This document shows, in pieces, positions 45,494-54,044 of a stretch of DNA of 64,000 bases. Every line of letters starts with the position of its first letter. The stretch's first letter is position 1. The notes below the pieces were generated by a model that was not told where the DNA came from, did not search any database, and was given only the letters and a program-made list of their open reading frames with translations. Made by a program: the position numbers and the translations under genes. This DNA comes from Sphingomonas radiodurans. GTDB lineage: Bacteria; Pseudomonadota; Alphaproteobacteria; Sphingomonadales; Sphingomonadaceae. Location of the stretch: NCBI RefSeq assembly GCF_020866845.1, contig NZ_CP086594.1, forward strand, positions 1,612,001 through 1,676,000, in the 5' to 3' direction.

Positions 45494-46389
45494 GCGGCGT
45501 CTCCCGGTTGCTGCGCACGCCATGCATCGACGATCTCTCCGGCGCGCGCGATCCACGCGCGGCCGTCGGCGGCGATATGCTCCAGCACGCGCTCGAACGC
45601 CGCGATCCGATGCGGCTGCCCGATCAGATAGGCGTGCAGCGGAATGCACATCACCGTGCCCGAGCGTGCGCCCTCGCTGGCGAGCCGCTCGAACTGGCGG
45701 ATTAGCGTATCGGCATAGTCGCGCGGCGACATGTTGTAGACGAAGAAGCCGTAATGGTCGTTGACCTCGAGGCTGTAGGGGATCGACGCGAGCTGCCCGC
45801 TCTTCACCTTCACCGTGCCGACCTGATCGTCGTGATACAGGTCGCAGGTGTAATCGAGGCCGTATTCGGCGATCAAATCCAGCGTGCGCGGCGTGTGCGT
45901 CAGCGCGGGCGCCAGCCAGCCGCGGATTCGTTGCCCGGTCGCGGCCTGCACCGTCGCGATGGAGTCTTCGATGATCGCGCGTTCCTGCGCCTCGTCCATG
46001 CCATAGGCGTAGCGCGTGTTGTAAATGCCGTGGCTGAAGAACTCCCAGCCGCGCCGCGCGCCGTCCTCGACCACCGCCGGATGATGCTGACACAGAGCGA
46101 CCGACAGCGACACCGAGCCGGGGAAGCCGTTGCGGCTCATCGCCTCCGCCATCCGCCAGTGCGACACGCGGTTGGAATGATCGCGATGGCTATAGCCGAC
46201 CGCATCGGGATGCGGCGTCGTCCAGCTCTTGCGATGCGGATTGGCGGGCGGGTCGATCTCGTAATATTCGAGATTGGGCGCGACCCAGACCGCGACCGTC
46301 TTCCCCGCCGGCCACACGATGCGCGGGCGATCGCGATAGCGTTGAAAGTCGTACAGGGCCGGGTCGGCGACCGGGGCGGCCTCAACCAC
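45490..46389 (-). CDS. PuuE-like deacetylase-fold hydrolase
   Basis: 299 residues from GTG 46389 (8-base overlap with the upstream stop). VAVWVAPNLEYYEID, HRDHSNRVSHWRM, GWEFFSHGIYNTRYAYGMDEAQER and GWLAPALTHTPRTLDLIAEYGLDYT. Paralogous to the adjacent gene; they may form a pair for two ring types. Confidence 0.8.
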   Translation of the reverse strand: MVEAAPVADPALYDFQRYRDRPRIVWPAGKTVAVWVAPNLEYYEIDPPANPHRKSWTTPHPDAVGYSHRDHSNRVSHWRMAEAMSRNGFPGSVSLSVALCQHHPAVVEDGARRGWEFFSHGIYNTRYAYGMDEAQERAIIEDSIATVQAATGQRIRGWLAPALTHTPRTLDLIAEYGLDYTCDLYHDDQVGTVKVKSGQLASIPYSLEVNDHYGFFVYNMSPRDYADTLIRQFERLASEGARSGTVMCIPLHAYLIGQPHRIAAFERVLEHIAADGRAWIARAGEIVDAWRAQQPGDAA

Positions 46390-47074
46390 GGCGCGCCTCC
46401 AGCCATGCGATGACGGTCTGCACGGGTTCGACGTCGGCATATTTGAGCTGCAGGTCGGTCAGGTTCGCGAAATGGTAGCTCGCGTGCTTGTCGGCGCAGG
46501 TTTCGATCGGGACGATCGTGCGATACCCGCGGCTGAGGCTATCGACTGCGGTCGCGCGGACGCATCCCGACGTCGACCCGCCTGTCACCACGACGGTGTC
46601 CACCTTGTGCCACACCAACAGGCTTTGCAGCGGCGTTTCGAAGAATGCCGAGGGCATCCGCTTGGTGTAGATCGCGTCCTTCGCATGATCGATGTCGCAG
46701 CGATCGTCGAAGGCGTGGCGGCGGCTGCCTTCCTTGATATTCTGCAAGCTGTCGGGCGTATCGGTGCGCGTGCCCCACACACCGGCATCGCTGGCGTCGG
46801 CCATATAAGCGACATGCGTCCAGATCACCGGCATGCCGCAAGCGCGCGCCAGCCGCGAGATCGTGTTCACATGCGCGATCTGATCGGGATCGGTTTCGTA
46901 GGCCGTCTTGAACTCGTCGATCCGCGTATAGGCGTTCTGAAAATCGACATTCACGATCGCGAGCTTCTCGCCGAAGCCGAATTTCGCACGCGCGGGATTG
47001 GACATCACGTCCTCGAAGATCTGACGCGCGGTTCGACCGTCGTCGATCATGTGAGTGCCGATGATTTCGCCCAT
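46382..47074 (-). CDS. Isochorismatase-fold cysteine hydrolase
   Basis: 230 residues. Asp44 (VNVDFQNA), Lys138 (YTKRMPSAF) and Cys171 (GSTSGCVRATA) form the triad of N-carbamoylsarcosine amidohydrolase / maleamate amidase-type enzymes. AGGAGG ribosome site. Hydrolyses an amide or carbamoyl group. First gene of the leftward three-gene operon facing operator 3. Confidence 0.88.
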   Translation of the reverse strand: MGEIIGTHMIDDGRTARQIFEDVMSNPARAKFGFGEKLAIVNVDFQNAYTRIDEFKTAYETDPDQIAHVNTISRLARACGMPVIWTHVAYMADASDAGVWGTRTDTPDSLQNIKEGSRRHAFDDRCDIDHAKDAIYTKRMPSAFFETPLQSLLVWHKVDTVVVTGGSTSGCVRATAVDSLSRGYRTIVPIETCADKHASYHFANLTDLQLKYADVEPVQTVIAWLEARRG

Positions 47075-47135
47075 GCGTGCCTCCTGCTCGATGCGCCAAG
47101 CATGCCCGACGCAAAAAGGACTTGTCTAGTTGAAT

Positions 47136-47147
47136 TTGTCCGGACAA
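47136..47147. promoter_or_regulatory. TTGTCCGGACAA operator 3
   Basis: Perfect copy in the 82-base divergent gap; 9 bases from the plus-strand ATG at 47157 and 61 from the minus-strand start at 47074. One site can control both divergent operons. Confidence 0.8.
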
Positions 47148-47156
47148 GTTGTGCGC

Positions 47157-48518
47157 ATGACGATCACCCGCCACTTCGTTGATGTCGGCACGCGACGAGT
47201 CCATTATCGCCGCGCCGGAGCCGGCCCGGTGCTGCTGATGGTGCATCAGAGTCCGCGATCCTCGGCGGAATATGCGCCGCTGATGCGCGATTGGTCGCGC
47301 CACTTCACCTGCATCGCACCCGATTCGCCGGGCTTCGGGCAATCAGATCCGTTCGCGGATCTCGACGCTTCGATCGAGGCATTCGCGGACGGGCTGGTGG
47401 CGTTTCTCGACGCGCTGGGCATCGATCGGGTCGCGGCCTACGGCTTCCATTCCGGCGGCATCATCCTAGTCAACGCGTTGAAGCGGCACCCGTCGCGGTT
47501 CACTGCGCTGGCGATCGGCGGCTATGCGATCTGGACGCCGGAGGAGCGCCGGATCTTCTCGGACGGCTATCTGCCACCGTTCCGGCCGCAGCCGTATGGC
47601 GAGCATCTGACCTGGGCGTGGAACCGCGTGCTGGAGCAGACCTGGTTCTTCCCATGGTTCGCAGTGGAGCCCGCGACTCGCATGTCGGTGGCGCACGACG
47701 ATCCGGTGCGCGTCGATGCGACGATCCGCGACCTGCTCGATTCGGGCGATGCCTATCGCACCGGTTACGGCGCGGTGCTCCGTGCCGCGCGTGACATACC
47801 TGCACCCGGCGAACCGACCGCGCCGGTGCTGATAACGGCCAGCACGGGCGATCCGCTGCAGGACCATATCGACCGGCTCGGCACGCTCCCGCCCCAATGG
47901 TCGGCATGCAAGGTGGCGACACCCGACGAGCATCAGCAAGTGAGCGTCACCTATCTGGCGCAATTCGCGTTGGCTGGGCCGGATCGTTTGGGCGAGGCCG
48001 CGGACGAAGGGTTCTTCCGGATATCGGTGCCGGGCTATGACGGGCTGATCCATTGGCGCGGCTCACGCGGCGCACCCTTGACGATCCACGGACCGGGCCG
48101 GGGGCTGGAACTGCTGCCCGAGGCGGCGCTAGCGATCGACCTGCCGGGACACGGCCTTTCCGATCCTTGGCCGGGCGAGCCACCCGTCGATGCCGCGTCA
48201 TGGACCAGAGTGATCGAGGCGGCGGCCGAGGTGCTGGACGCGCGTGACGTGGTTTACGAGGCGATGCCGGTGGGTGACCCGGATCGCCTGTTTCCCGATT
48301 TTCAGCCCGATCGTTTCGGCGCTTATCTCACCCGCGCCTGGGGAATCGTGCGCGCCGGGCATCTATTCTCGCCGTGGTACGAGGCGAAGGCGGAGAATGC
48401 GATTGCGTTCGCGCCGGCCGATCTCGCCCCGGACCAACTCGCCATCGAGCATCGCGCGCTCATCCGCTCGAGCGCCGCGCGCGAATGGCTGATCGCTCGT
48501 CGTCAGCAGGAGGAATGA
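47157..48518 (+). CDS. Tandem alpha/beta hydrolase, GFHSG elbow
   Basis: 453 residues from ATG 47157 (GTG 47151 possible). A complete alpha/beta hydrolase (about 1-285) with VHQSPRSS, DSPGFGQSD, and elbow G96-F-H-S-G100 (His98 in place of the nucleophile) is followed by a second, shorter copy. Residues about 290-453 repeat the same landmarks: ALAIDLPGHGLSDPW versus APDSPGFGQSD, then YLTRAWGIVRAGHLFSPWYE versus HLTWAWNRVLEQTWFFPWF. The second copy has no elbow. Related to the hydrolase at 17826. Confidence 0.78.
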   Translation: MTITRHFVDVGTRRVHYRRAGAGPVLLMVHQSPRSSAEYAPLMRDWSRHFTCIAPDSPGFGQSDPFADLDASIEAFADGLVAFLDALGIDRVAAYGFHSGGIILVNALKRHPSRFTALAIGGYAIWTPEERRIFSDGYLPPFRPQPYGEHLTWAWNRVLEQTWFFPWFAVEPATRMSVAHDDPVRVDATIRDLLDSGDAYRTGYGAVLRAARDIPAPGEPTAPVLITASTGDPLQDHIDRLGTLPPQWSACKVATPDEHQQVSVTYLAQFALAGPDRLGEAADEGFFRISVPGYDGLIHWRGSRGAPLTIHGPGRGLELLPEAALAIDLPGHGLSDPWPGEPPVDAASWTRVIEAAAEVLDARDVVYEAMPVGDPDRLFPDFQPDRFGAYLTRAWGIVRAGHLFSPWYEAKAENAIAFAPADLAPDQLAIEHRALIRSSAAREWLIARRQQEE

Positions 48519-48520
48519 TC

Positions 48521-49021
48521 ATGGGAATACGTGAAGCGATGCCGTTGCTCGCTCGGCACGAGGGCGTGTGGGACGGGATCTACATCCATTACAATCAGGC
48601 CGGCGAGAAGATCGACGAACACACCTCGCGCCTGCTGTGCCGCGTGGACGAGGACAGCGCGCATCCTTACCATCAGACCAACTTCTACACCTGGGCCGAC
48701 GGCCGCACCGAAACCCGCGACTTCCCCGCCGACTTTCGCGACGGCCGCATCTGGTGGGACAATGAGCTGATCGTTGGCTGGGCCGCGGAGGTCGCGCTGG
48801 ACGAGAAGAAGCGCACGCTGATGCTCTATTGGCAGCGTACCGGCGATCCCGACCTGTATCTTTACGAGATGATCCAGCTCTCCGACGCGGGCGATTACCG
48901 CTGCCGCACGTGGCATTGGATCCGGGGCGGCGAAATCGCGAGTCGGACGTCGATCGAGGAGCGGCTCGTCTCGCGCGACTGGCGCGGGATCGAAGCGGCG
49001 ATGGAGACAAAGGCTGCCTGA
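48521..49021 (+). CDS. Calycin-like / DUF3598-like protein (tentative)
   Basis: 166 residues from ATG 48521, with AGGAGGA at 48508-48514 at proper spacing (the ATG at 48515 is too close). Beta-rich: HEGVWDGIYIHYNQAGE, TSRLLCRVDED, GRIWWDNELIVGWAAEV and YLYEMIQLSD. The repeated W/G strand pattern suggests a lipocalin-type barrel that binds a hydrophobic ligand; DUF3598 is the nearest family I can think of. No catalytic motif. Confidence 0.5.
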   Translation: MGIREAMPLLARHEGVWDGIYIHYNQAGEKIDEHTSRLLCRVDEDSAHPYHQTNFYTWADGRTETRDFPADFRDGRIWWDNELIVGWAAEVALDEKKRTLMLYWQRTGDPDLYLYEMIQLSDAGDYRCRTWHWIRGGEIASRTSIEERLVSRDWRGIEAAMETKAA

Positions 49022-50414
49022 GCCGCGCACCCTGTTCGACAAGCTGTGGGAACAGCATCGCATCGCGCATCTCGACGGTGAGGACTTGATCGCGATCGAC
49101 CGCGTCTTCCTGCATGAACGCACCGGTGCGGTGGCGCTGCGGTCGCTCGCGGCAAGCGGGCGGCGTGTGGCCGATCCTGCGCGCGTGTTCGCGGTGACCG
49201 ACCACATCGTCGATACCCGCCCCGGTCGGACAGGCACGCTGATGCCCGGCGGCGATGCGTTCCTCTCCGCGACGCGCGAGGAAACGCGGGCCGCGGGAAT
49301 CCGGCTGTTCGACGTGGACGATCCCGACCAGGGGATCGTCCACGTCATTTCCCCCGAGCTCGCGATCGTCCTGCCCGGAACGACATTGGTCTGCCCGGAT
49401 AGTCACACGTGCAGCCAGGGTGCGCTGGGTGCGCTGGCCTGGGGCATCGGATCGACCGAGGCCGAACATGCGATGGCGACCGGCACGCTGCGGCTGGCTC
49501 GCCCCAAGACGACGCGCGTGACCTTCGATGGCGTGCTGGCGCCGGGCGTCACCGCGAAGGACATGGCGCTGACGCTGATCGCACGCTTCGGTGCAGGCGG
49601 CGGGCAGGGCCACGCGATCGAGTTCGCCGGGCCCGCGGTTCGCGCGCTCGACATCGAAGCGCGGCTCACCTTGTGCAACATGGCGACCGAATTCGCTGCC
49701 ATGAGCGGCTTCGTCGCGCCTGACGCGAAGACGATCGCCTATCTCGAAGGACGCCGCTACGCCCCCACCGGCGCGGACTGGGATGCCGCCGTCGCGGCGT
49801 GGCGCGACTTGGTCAGCGACGAGGGCGCGCGCTTCGATCGGGAGATCGGAATCGACGCTGCCGACATCGCGCCGATGGTAAGCTGGGGGATCAGCCCGCA
49901 AAGCGCCGTGTGCGTCGATGATGCGGTGCCAGAGCTGCCCGATAGCGGGCTCGGCGTCGAGGGATATGCGCGTGCGCTCGACTATATGGGCATCGCGGCG
50001 GGCGATCGGCTGACACAGCTGCCGATCGATGTGGCGTTCATCGGCAGTTGCACCAACAGCCGCCTGAGCGATCTTCGCCGCGCCGCCGCCATCGTCGCGG
50101 GGCGCAACGTCGCGCCGGGCGTGAAGGCGCTGGTCGTGCCCGGCTCGTCTGCCGTGCGCCGTGCCGCGGAAGCCGAAGGACTCGATCGCATCTTCACCGA
50201 TGCGGGCTTCGAATGGCGGATGAGCGGCTGCTCATTGTGCTTCTACGCCGGCGGCGAGGGCTTCGCGCCGGGATCGCGCGTCCTGTCGTCCACCAACCGC
50301 AATTTCGAGGGTCGGCAGGGGCCGGGCGTACGAACGCATATCGCGAGCCCGGAAACCGTCGCCGCCAGCGCGCTCGCCGGCCACATCGCCGATCCGCGTA
50401 CGGTGTCGCGATGA
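49014..50414 (+). CDS. LeuC/aconitase-type hydro-lyase large subunit
   Basis: About 466 residues if started at a CTG at 49014 (GGAGA at 49003-49007 just before). The family begins TLFDKxW near the N-terminus and that motif is read here from 49029; no ATG, GTG or TTG lies upstream in frame before the previous gene. A TTG at 49086 would lose it. Fe-S motifs: CPDSHTCSQGALGALAWGIGSTE, GSCTNSRLSDLR, and MSGCSLCFYAGGE. Pairs with LeuD at 50411. Such pairs hydrate isopropylmaleate, citraconate or dimethylmaleate. Confidence 0.85.
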   Translation: MPEPRTLFDKLWEQHRIAHLDGEDLIAIDRVFLHERTGAVALRSLAASGRRVADPARVFAVTDHIVDTRPGRTGTLMPGGDAFLSATREETRAAGIRLFDVDDPDQGIVHVISPELAIVLPGTTLVCPDSHTCSQGALGALAWGIGSTEAEHAMATGTLRLARPKTTRVTFDGVLAPGVTAKDMALTLIARFGAGGGQGHAIEFAGPAVRALDIEARLTLCNMATEFAAMSGFVAPDAKTIAYLEGRRYAPTGADWDAAVAAWRDLVSDEGARFDREIGIDAADIAPMVSWGISPQSAVCVDDAVPELPDSGLGVEGYARALDYMGIAAGDRLTQLPIDVAFIGSCTNSRLSDLRRAAAIVAGRNVAPGVKALVVPGSSAVRRAAEAEGLDRIFTDAGFEWRMSGCSLCFYAGGEGFAPGSRVLSSTNRNFEGRQGPGVRTHIASPETVAASALAGHIADPRTVSR

Positions 50415-51031
50415 CTGCCTTTCCGCCCGTGCCGCGCGCCGAAGGGGTCGCCGCGCCGCTGTTGCGCGCGAATGTCGATACCGACGCGATCATTCCGTCG
50501 CGCGAGATCAAAGGCGTCGGCAAGACCGGGCTGGCGGACGGCCTGTTCGCGGCCTGGCGCTATACGGACCCCGTGGCACGCGTCGCCGATCCGGGCTTCG
50601 TGCTGAACGATCCGCGTTATGCGCATGCCCCAATCCTGCTGACGGGCGAGAATTTCGGCTGCGGATCAAGCCGCGAACATGCCGTCTGGGCGCTGCACGA
50701 ATATGGCGTGCGCGCGGTGATCGCGCCTAGCTTCGCCCCGATCTTCCGCGGCAATTGCATCCGCAACGGCATCATTCCGGTAATGCTGGCGGAACCGATC
50801 GTGCGCGCGATCGCCGCAGCAGAGGGTTTGATTGCCGTCGACCTGATCGCCCGGCGGGTCGAGGCGGGCGATGCGTCCTATCCCTTCGAGATCGATGCGG
50901 AGGCCCGGGCGATGCTCGCCGAGGGCCTCGACGGCATCGACCTCACGATGCGCCACCGCGACGCTATCGCCGCCTTCCACGCCGCGGATCGTGCGGCGCG
51001 CCCCTGGATCTATCTGAGGCCACAGCCATGA
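50411..51031 (+). CDS. LeuD-type hydro-lyase small subunit
   Basis: 206 residues from ATG 50411 (ATGA overlap). ANVDTDAIIPSREIKGVGKTG, GENFGCGSSREHAVWALHEYGVRAVIAPSFAPIF and NGIIPVMLAEP are all family signatures. Together with LeuC acts on an alkyl-substituted malate or maleate. Confidence 0.9.
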   Translation: MTAFPPVPRAEGVAAPLLRANVDTDAIIPSREIKGVGKTGLADGLFAAWRYTDPVARVADPGFVLNDPRYAHAPILLTGENFGCGSSREHAVWALHEYGVRAVIAPSFAPIFRGNCIRNGIIPVMLAEPIVRAIAAAEGLIAVDLIARRVEAGDASYPFEIDAEARAMLAEGLDGIDLTMRHRDAIAAFHAADRAARPWIYLRPQP

Positions 51032-51954
51032 CCATCCTCATCAGTGAAGTCGGCCCGCGCGATGGGTTGCAGAGCATCGATCGAATCATGCCGCTTGCCG
51101 CGAAAAAGGCGTGGATCGCGGCCGAAGCCGCCGCGGGTGTGCGGGAGATCGAAGTCGGCAGTTTCGTGCCGGCGTTCCTGTTGCCGCAGATGGCCGACAC
51201 CGCCGCGCTGGTCGCTTACGCCAACACGATCCCCGGCCTGAGCGTCGCGGCGCTGGTGCCCAATGCAAAGGGTGCGCAGCGCGCGCTGGCCGCAGGTGCG
51301 CGCAAATTGTCGATCCCGCTGTCCGCCTCGGAAACGCACAGCTTGAAGAACGTGCGTCGCACGCATGATCAGATGATCGCCGAGATCCAGGCCATCGCCG
51401 AGCTCGTCGCGGCATTGCCGGCGGACGAGCATGTCCACTTCGAGGTGGGCCTGTCGACTGCGTTCGGCTGCACGATCGAAGGCGCGGTGCCCGAAGACAA
51501 GGTGGTCGAACTCGCCGAGCGCGCGGTGGCGGCCGGTGCGGTCGAGGTCTGCCTGTCGGATACGACCGGCTATGCCGATCCCGCGCAGGTCCGCCGGCTG
51601 GTGCGCCGGGTGAAGGCGGCAGTTGGCGACGCACGCCTGAACAGCCTCCACCTTCACAACACCCGCGGCCTGGGCCTCGCGAATGCGCTCGCTGGGCTCA
51701 ACGAAGGCATGACCACGCTCGACGCATCGCTCGGTGGACTGGGCGGATGCCCGTTCGCGCCGGGCGCATCAGGCAACATCGTCACCGAGGATTTGGCGTT
51801 CATGCTGCACGCGATGGGTTATGACACCGGCATCGATCTTGATGCGCTGATGAAGGTCCGCGAGATCGTCGCTGCTGCGCTGCCAGGCGAACCGCTGTAC
51901 GGTTTCACCCCCGATGCGGGCCTGCCGCTAGGCCTCGATCGGCGTGCGGCATGA
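51028..51954 (+). CDS. HMG-CoA lyase-like aldolase
   Basis: 308 residues from ATG 51028 (ATGA overlap). SEVGPRDGLQSI, EVGSFVP, metal-site His in HLHNTRGLGLANAL, and the GGCPFAPGASGNIVTEDL catalytic loop. Cleaves 3-hydroxy-3-methylglutaryl-CoA or an analogous 3-hydroxyacyl-CoA to acetyl-CoA and an oxoacid. Confidence 0.9.
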   Translation: MTILISEVGPRDGLQSIDRIMPLAAKKAWIAAEAAAGVREIEVGSFVPAFLLPQMADTAALVAYANTIPGLSVAALVPNAKGAQRALAAGARKLSIPLSASETHSLKNVRRTHDQMIAEIQAIAELVAALPADEHVHFEVGLSTAFGCTIEGAVPEDKVVELAERAVAAGAVEVCLSDTTGYADPAQVRRLVRRVKAAVGDARLNSLHLHNTRGLGLANALAGLNEGMTTLDASLGGLGGCPFAPGASGNIVTEDLAFMLHAMGYDTGIDLDALMKVREIVAAALPGEPLYGFTPDAGLPLGLDRRAA

Positions 51955-53075
51955 CCAACCCACGCCCGCTCGCCGGCCTCACCGTCGTCGAATTCACCCA
52001 CATGGTGATGGGGCCTGCAGCGGGTGCGATCCTCGCCTCGCTGGGGGCGGATGTCGTGCGCATCGAGCCGATCGGCGGCGATCAGACGCGCAACCTGCTG
52101 GGGTCGGGATCGGGCTATTTCCCGATGTACAACCGCCACAAGCAAAGCATCTGTCTCGATCTCAAGTCCGAGGACGGGATCGCCACGGCGCGATCACTGG
52201 TCGCGACGGCGGACATTCTCGTCGAGAATTTCCGTCCCGGTGCGCTCGACCGGCTGGGACTGGGCTACGATGCGCTGGCGCAGGATAATCCGCGGCTCGT
52301 CTATTGCTCGCTCAAGGGTTTCCTTCCCGGCCCGTACGAGGATCGCACCGCGCTTGACGAAGTCGCGCAGATGATGGGCGGGCTCGCCTATATGACTGGG
52401 CCGCCGGGTCGCCCGCTGCGCGCTGGTTCGAGCGTGATCGACGTTACGGGTGGCATGTTCGGCGTCATCGCGATCCTCGCCGCGGTCGAGGAGCGGCATC
52501 GCACGGGCCGCGGGCAGAAGGTGCAGGCCTCGCTGTTCGAGACGACCGCCTATCTGGTCGGCCAGCACATGGCGCAATATGCGGTGACCGGGAAACCGGC
52601 GGCCCCGATGCCGGCGCGTGTCTCGGCCTGGGCGATCTACGACGTGTTCGAGACGCGCGACGAACCCGTGTTCATCGGCGTCGTCACCGATGCGCTGTGG
52701 AAGAAGTTCTGCGCGCTGTTCGGCCTCGATCGTCTGTGGGCCGACGAGGGATTGCGGCGCAACAATGATCGTGTGCTCGCGCGTGATCGCCTGCTGCCGG
52801 AAATCCGCGCCCTGATCGCGACGTTCACTCGCGGCGAGGTAATCGCCCGGCTGGAGGGTTCCGGCCTGCCCTTCGCACCGATCGGCCGCCCCGAAGACAT
52901 GTTCGATGATCCACACCTAGCGGCCGGCGGGCTCGAGCGGGTCGTGTTGCCGGACGGTCGGGAAACGCGGCTGCCGGCGTTGCCGATCGAGATGGACGGG
53001 AAGCGGCTAAGCCAGTGCTCGACGCTTCCCACGCCCGGCGCCGATGATGATGCGATCCGCGCCCGAATAAGCTAA
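51951..53075 (+). CDS. CaiB/BaiF-family CoA transferase (third)
   Basis: 374 residues (ATGA overlap). LAGLTVVEFTHMVMGPAAGAILASLGADVVRIEP, NRHKQSICLDLKSEDG, ADILVENFRPGALDRLGLGYD. The catalytic Asp lies in SSVIDVTGGMFGVI. Placed next to the HMG-CoA-lyase-type gene, it may provide the CoA ester. Confidence 0.88.
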   Translation: MTNPRPLAGLTVVEFTHMVMGPAAGAILASLGADVVRIEPIGGDQTRNLLGSGSGYFPMYNRHKQSICLDLKSEDGIATARSLVATADILVENFRPGALDRLGLGYDALAQDNPRLVYCSLKGFLPGPYEDRTALDEVAQMMGGLAYMTGPPGRPLRAGSSVIDVTGGMFGVIAILAAVEERHRTGRGQKVQASLFETTAYLVGQHMAQYAVTGKPAAPMPARVSAWAIYDVFETRDEPVFIGVVTDALWKKFCALFGLDRLWADEGLRRNNDRVLARDRLLPEIRALIATFTRGEVIARLEGSGLPFAPIGRPEDMFDDPHLAAGGLERVVLPDGRETRLPALPIEMDGKRLSQCSTLPTPGADDDAIRARIS

Positions 53076-53168
53076 TCGATCCCATCCATCGGTTGTCGCC
53101 ACCCTGCATCTGCGCCATGGGCAAGGGCGCGGCAGAATGCCGGGATTTCGATAGCTTGGGAGCAGGAA

Positions 53169-53921
53169 TTGAGCCGCGACGCTACCGCTGCCGGAAAGGC
53201 ACCGCCGCGCTATTTGCAGGTTGCCGACACGCTGCGCTCCGCGATCCTCTCTGGGGAGCTTTCGCCGACCGAATATTTCCCGACCGAAAGCGAATTGTGC
53301 AAGACCCACGGGGTCAGCCGGTTCACCGTACGCGAGGCCCTGCGGCGGCTCGAATCCGAAGGGCTGATCGCGCGACGGCGCGGATCGGGAACCGTTGTGC
53401 GGCCCGCGGCCGCGCGTGGCGGTACGCTGCACCAGCCATTGTCGAACGTCGGCGAGATCCTGCAATATGCGCAGGACACGTCGATTACGCTAAGCGCCGA
53501 GGGCGAGGCGAAACTGCCGCGCAAGATCGCCGACGAGGTCGGCACGCCTGCGAACGAGATATGGCACCACTTCCGCGGCGTTCGCCTCCGCGACGGCGAT
53601 GAGCGCCCGATCGCGGTAACCGACGCCTTCGTCCATGGCCGGCTGGCCGATGTCGCCCGCGCGATCGATCTGACGCAGACCACGCTGTTCCGCCAGATCG
53701 AGCAATTGGGCAACATCAACATCGGCCGGATCACGCAGGACATTCAGGCCGTGTCGGCCAGTGCCGAAATGTCCGCCCTGCTGCGCGTACAGCGCCGCAG
53801 CCCGTGCCTGCGCATCCTGCGCTGTTACTATGACATCGCCGACGACCTGTTCGAGATATCGGCGAGCTATCACCCCGGTGAACGCTTCGCCTACTCCATG
53901 CACATCGAGAACGATCGCTAG
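53169..53921 (+). CDS. GntR-family (HutC/UTRA) transcriptional regulator
   Basis: 250 residues from TTG 53169 (GGAGCAGGAA upstream). N-terminal wHTH (YLQVADTLRSAILSGELSPTEYFPTESELCKTHGVSRFTVREALRRLESEGLIARRRGSGTVV), followed by a UTRA ligand domain (LSNVGEILQYAQDT, NEIWHHFRGVRLRDGDERPIAVTDAFV). Lies 93 bases after the CaiB gene. It is the only DNA-binding protein in the supercluster and is the likely owner of the TTGTCCGGACAA sites. Confidence 0.87.
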   Translation: MSRDATAAGKAPPRYLQVADTLRSAILSGELSPTEYFPTESELCKTHGVSRFTVREALRRLESEGLIARRRGSGTVVRPAAARGGTLHQPLSNVGEILQYAQDTSITLSAEGEAKLPRKIADEVGTPANEIWHHFRGVRLRDGDERPIAVTDAFVHGRLADVARAIDLTQTTLFRQIEQLGNINIGRITQDIQAVSASAEMSALLRVQRRSPCLRILRCYYDIADDLFEISASYHPGERFAYSMHIENDR

Positions 53922-54008
53922 CGTCAGTTTCCCCGCACGCGCGGTGGCATCTTTTCTCGCGAGCGCACCTGGCGGCGGTTGCGCGCCACGAACTGCTCTG
54001 CTCTAAAG

Positions 54009-54020
54009 TTGTCCGGACAA
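54009..54020. promoter_or_regulatory. TTGTCCGGACAA operator 4
   Basis: Perfect copy between the GntR gene and the membrane-protein gene; 24 bases before the CTG at 54045. An eight-codon open frame (ATG 54025 to the TGA at 54046) follows it. Confidence 0.75.
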
Positions 54021-54044
54021 TTACATGCTCGCCCGGAGGCTGCC

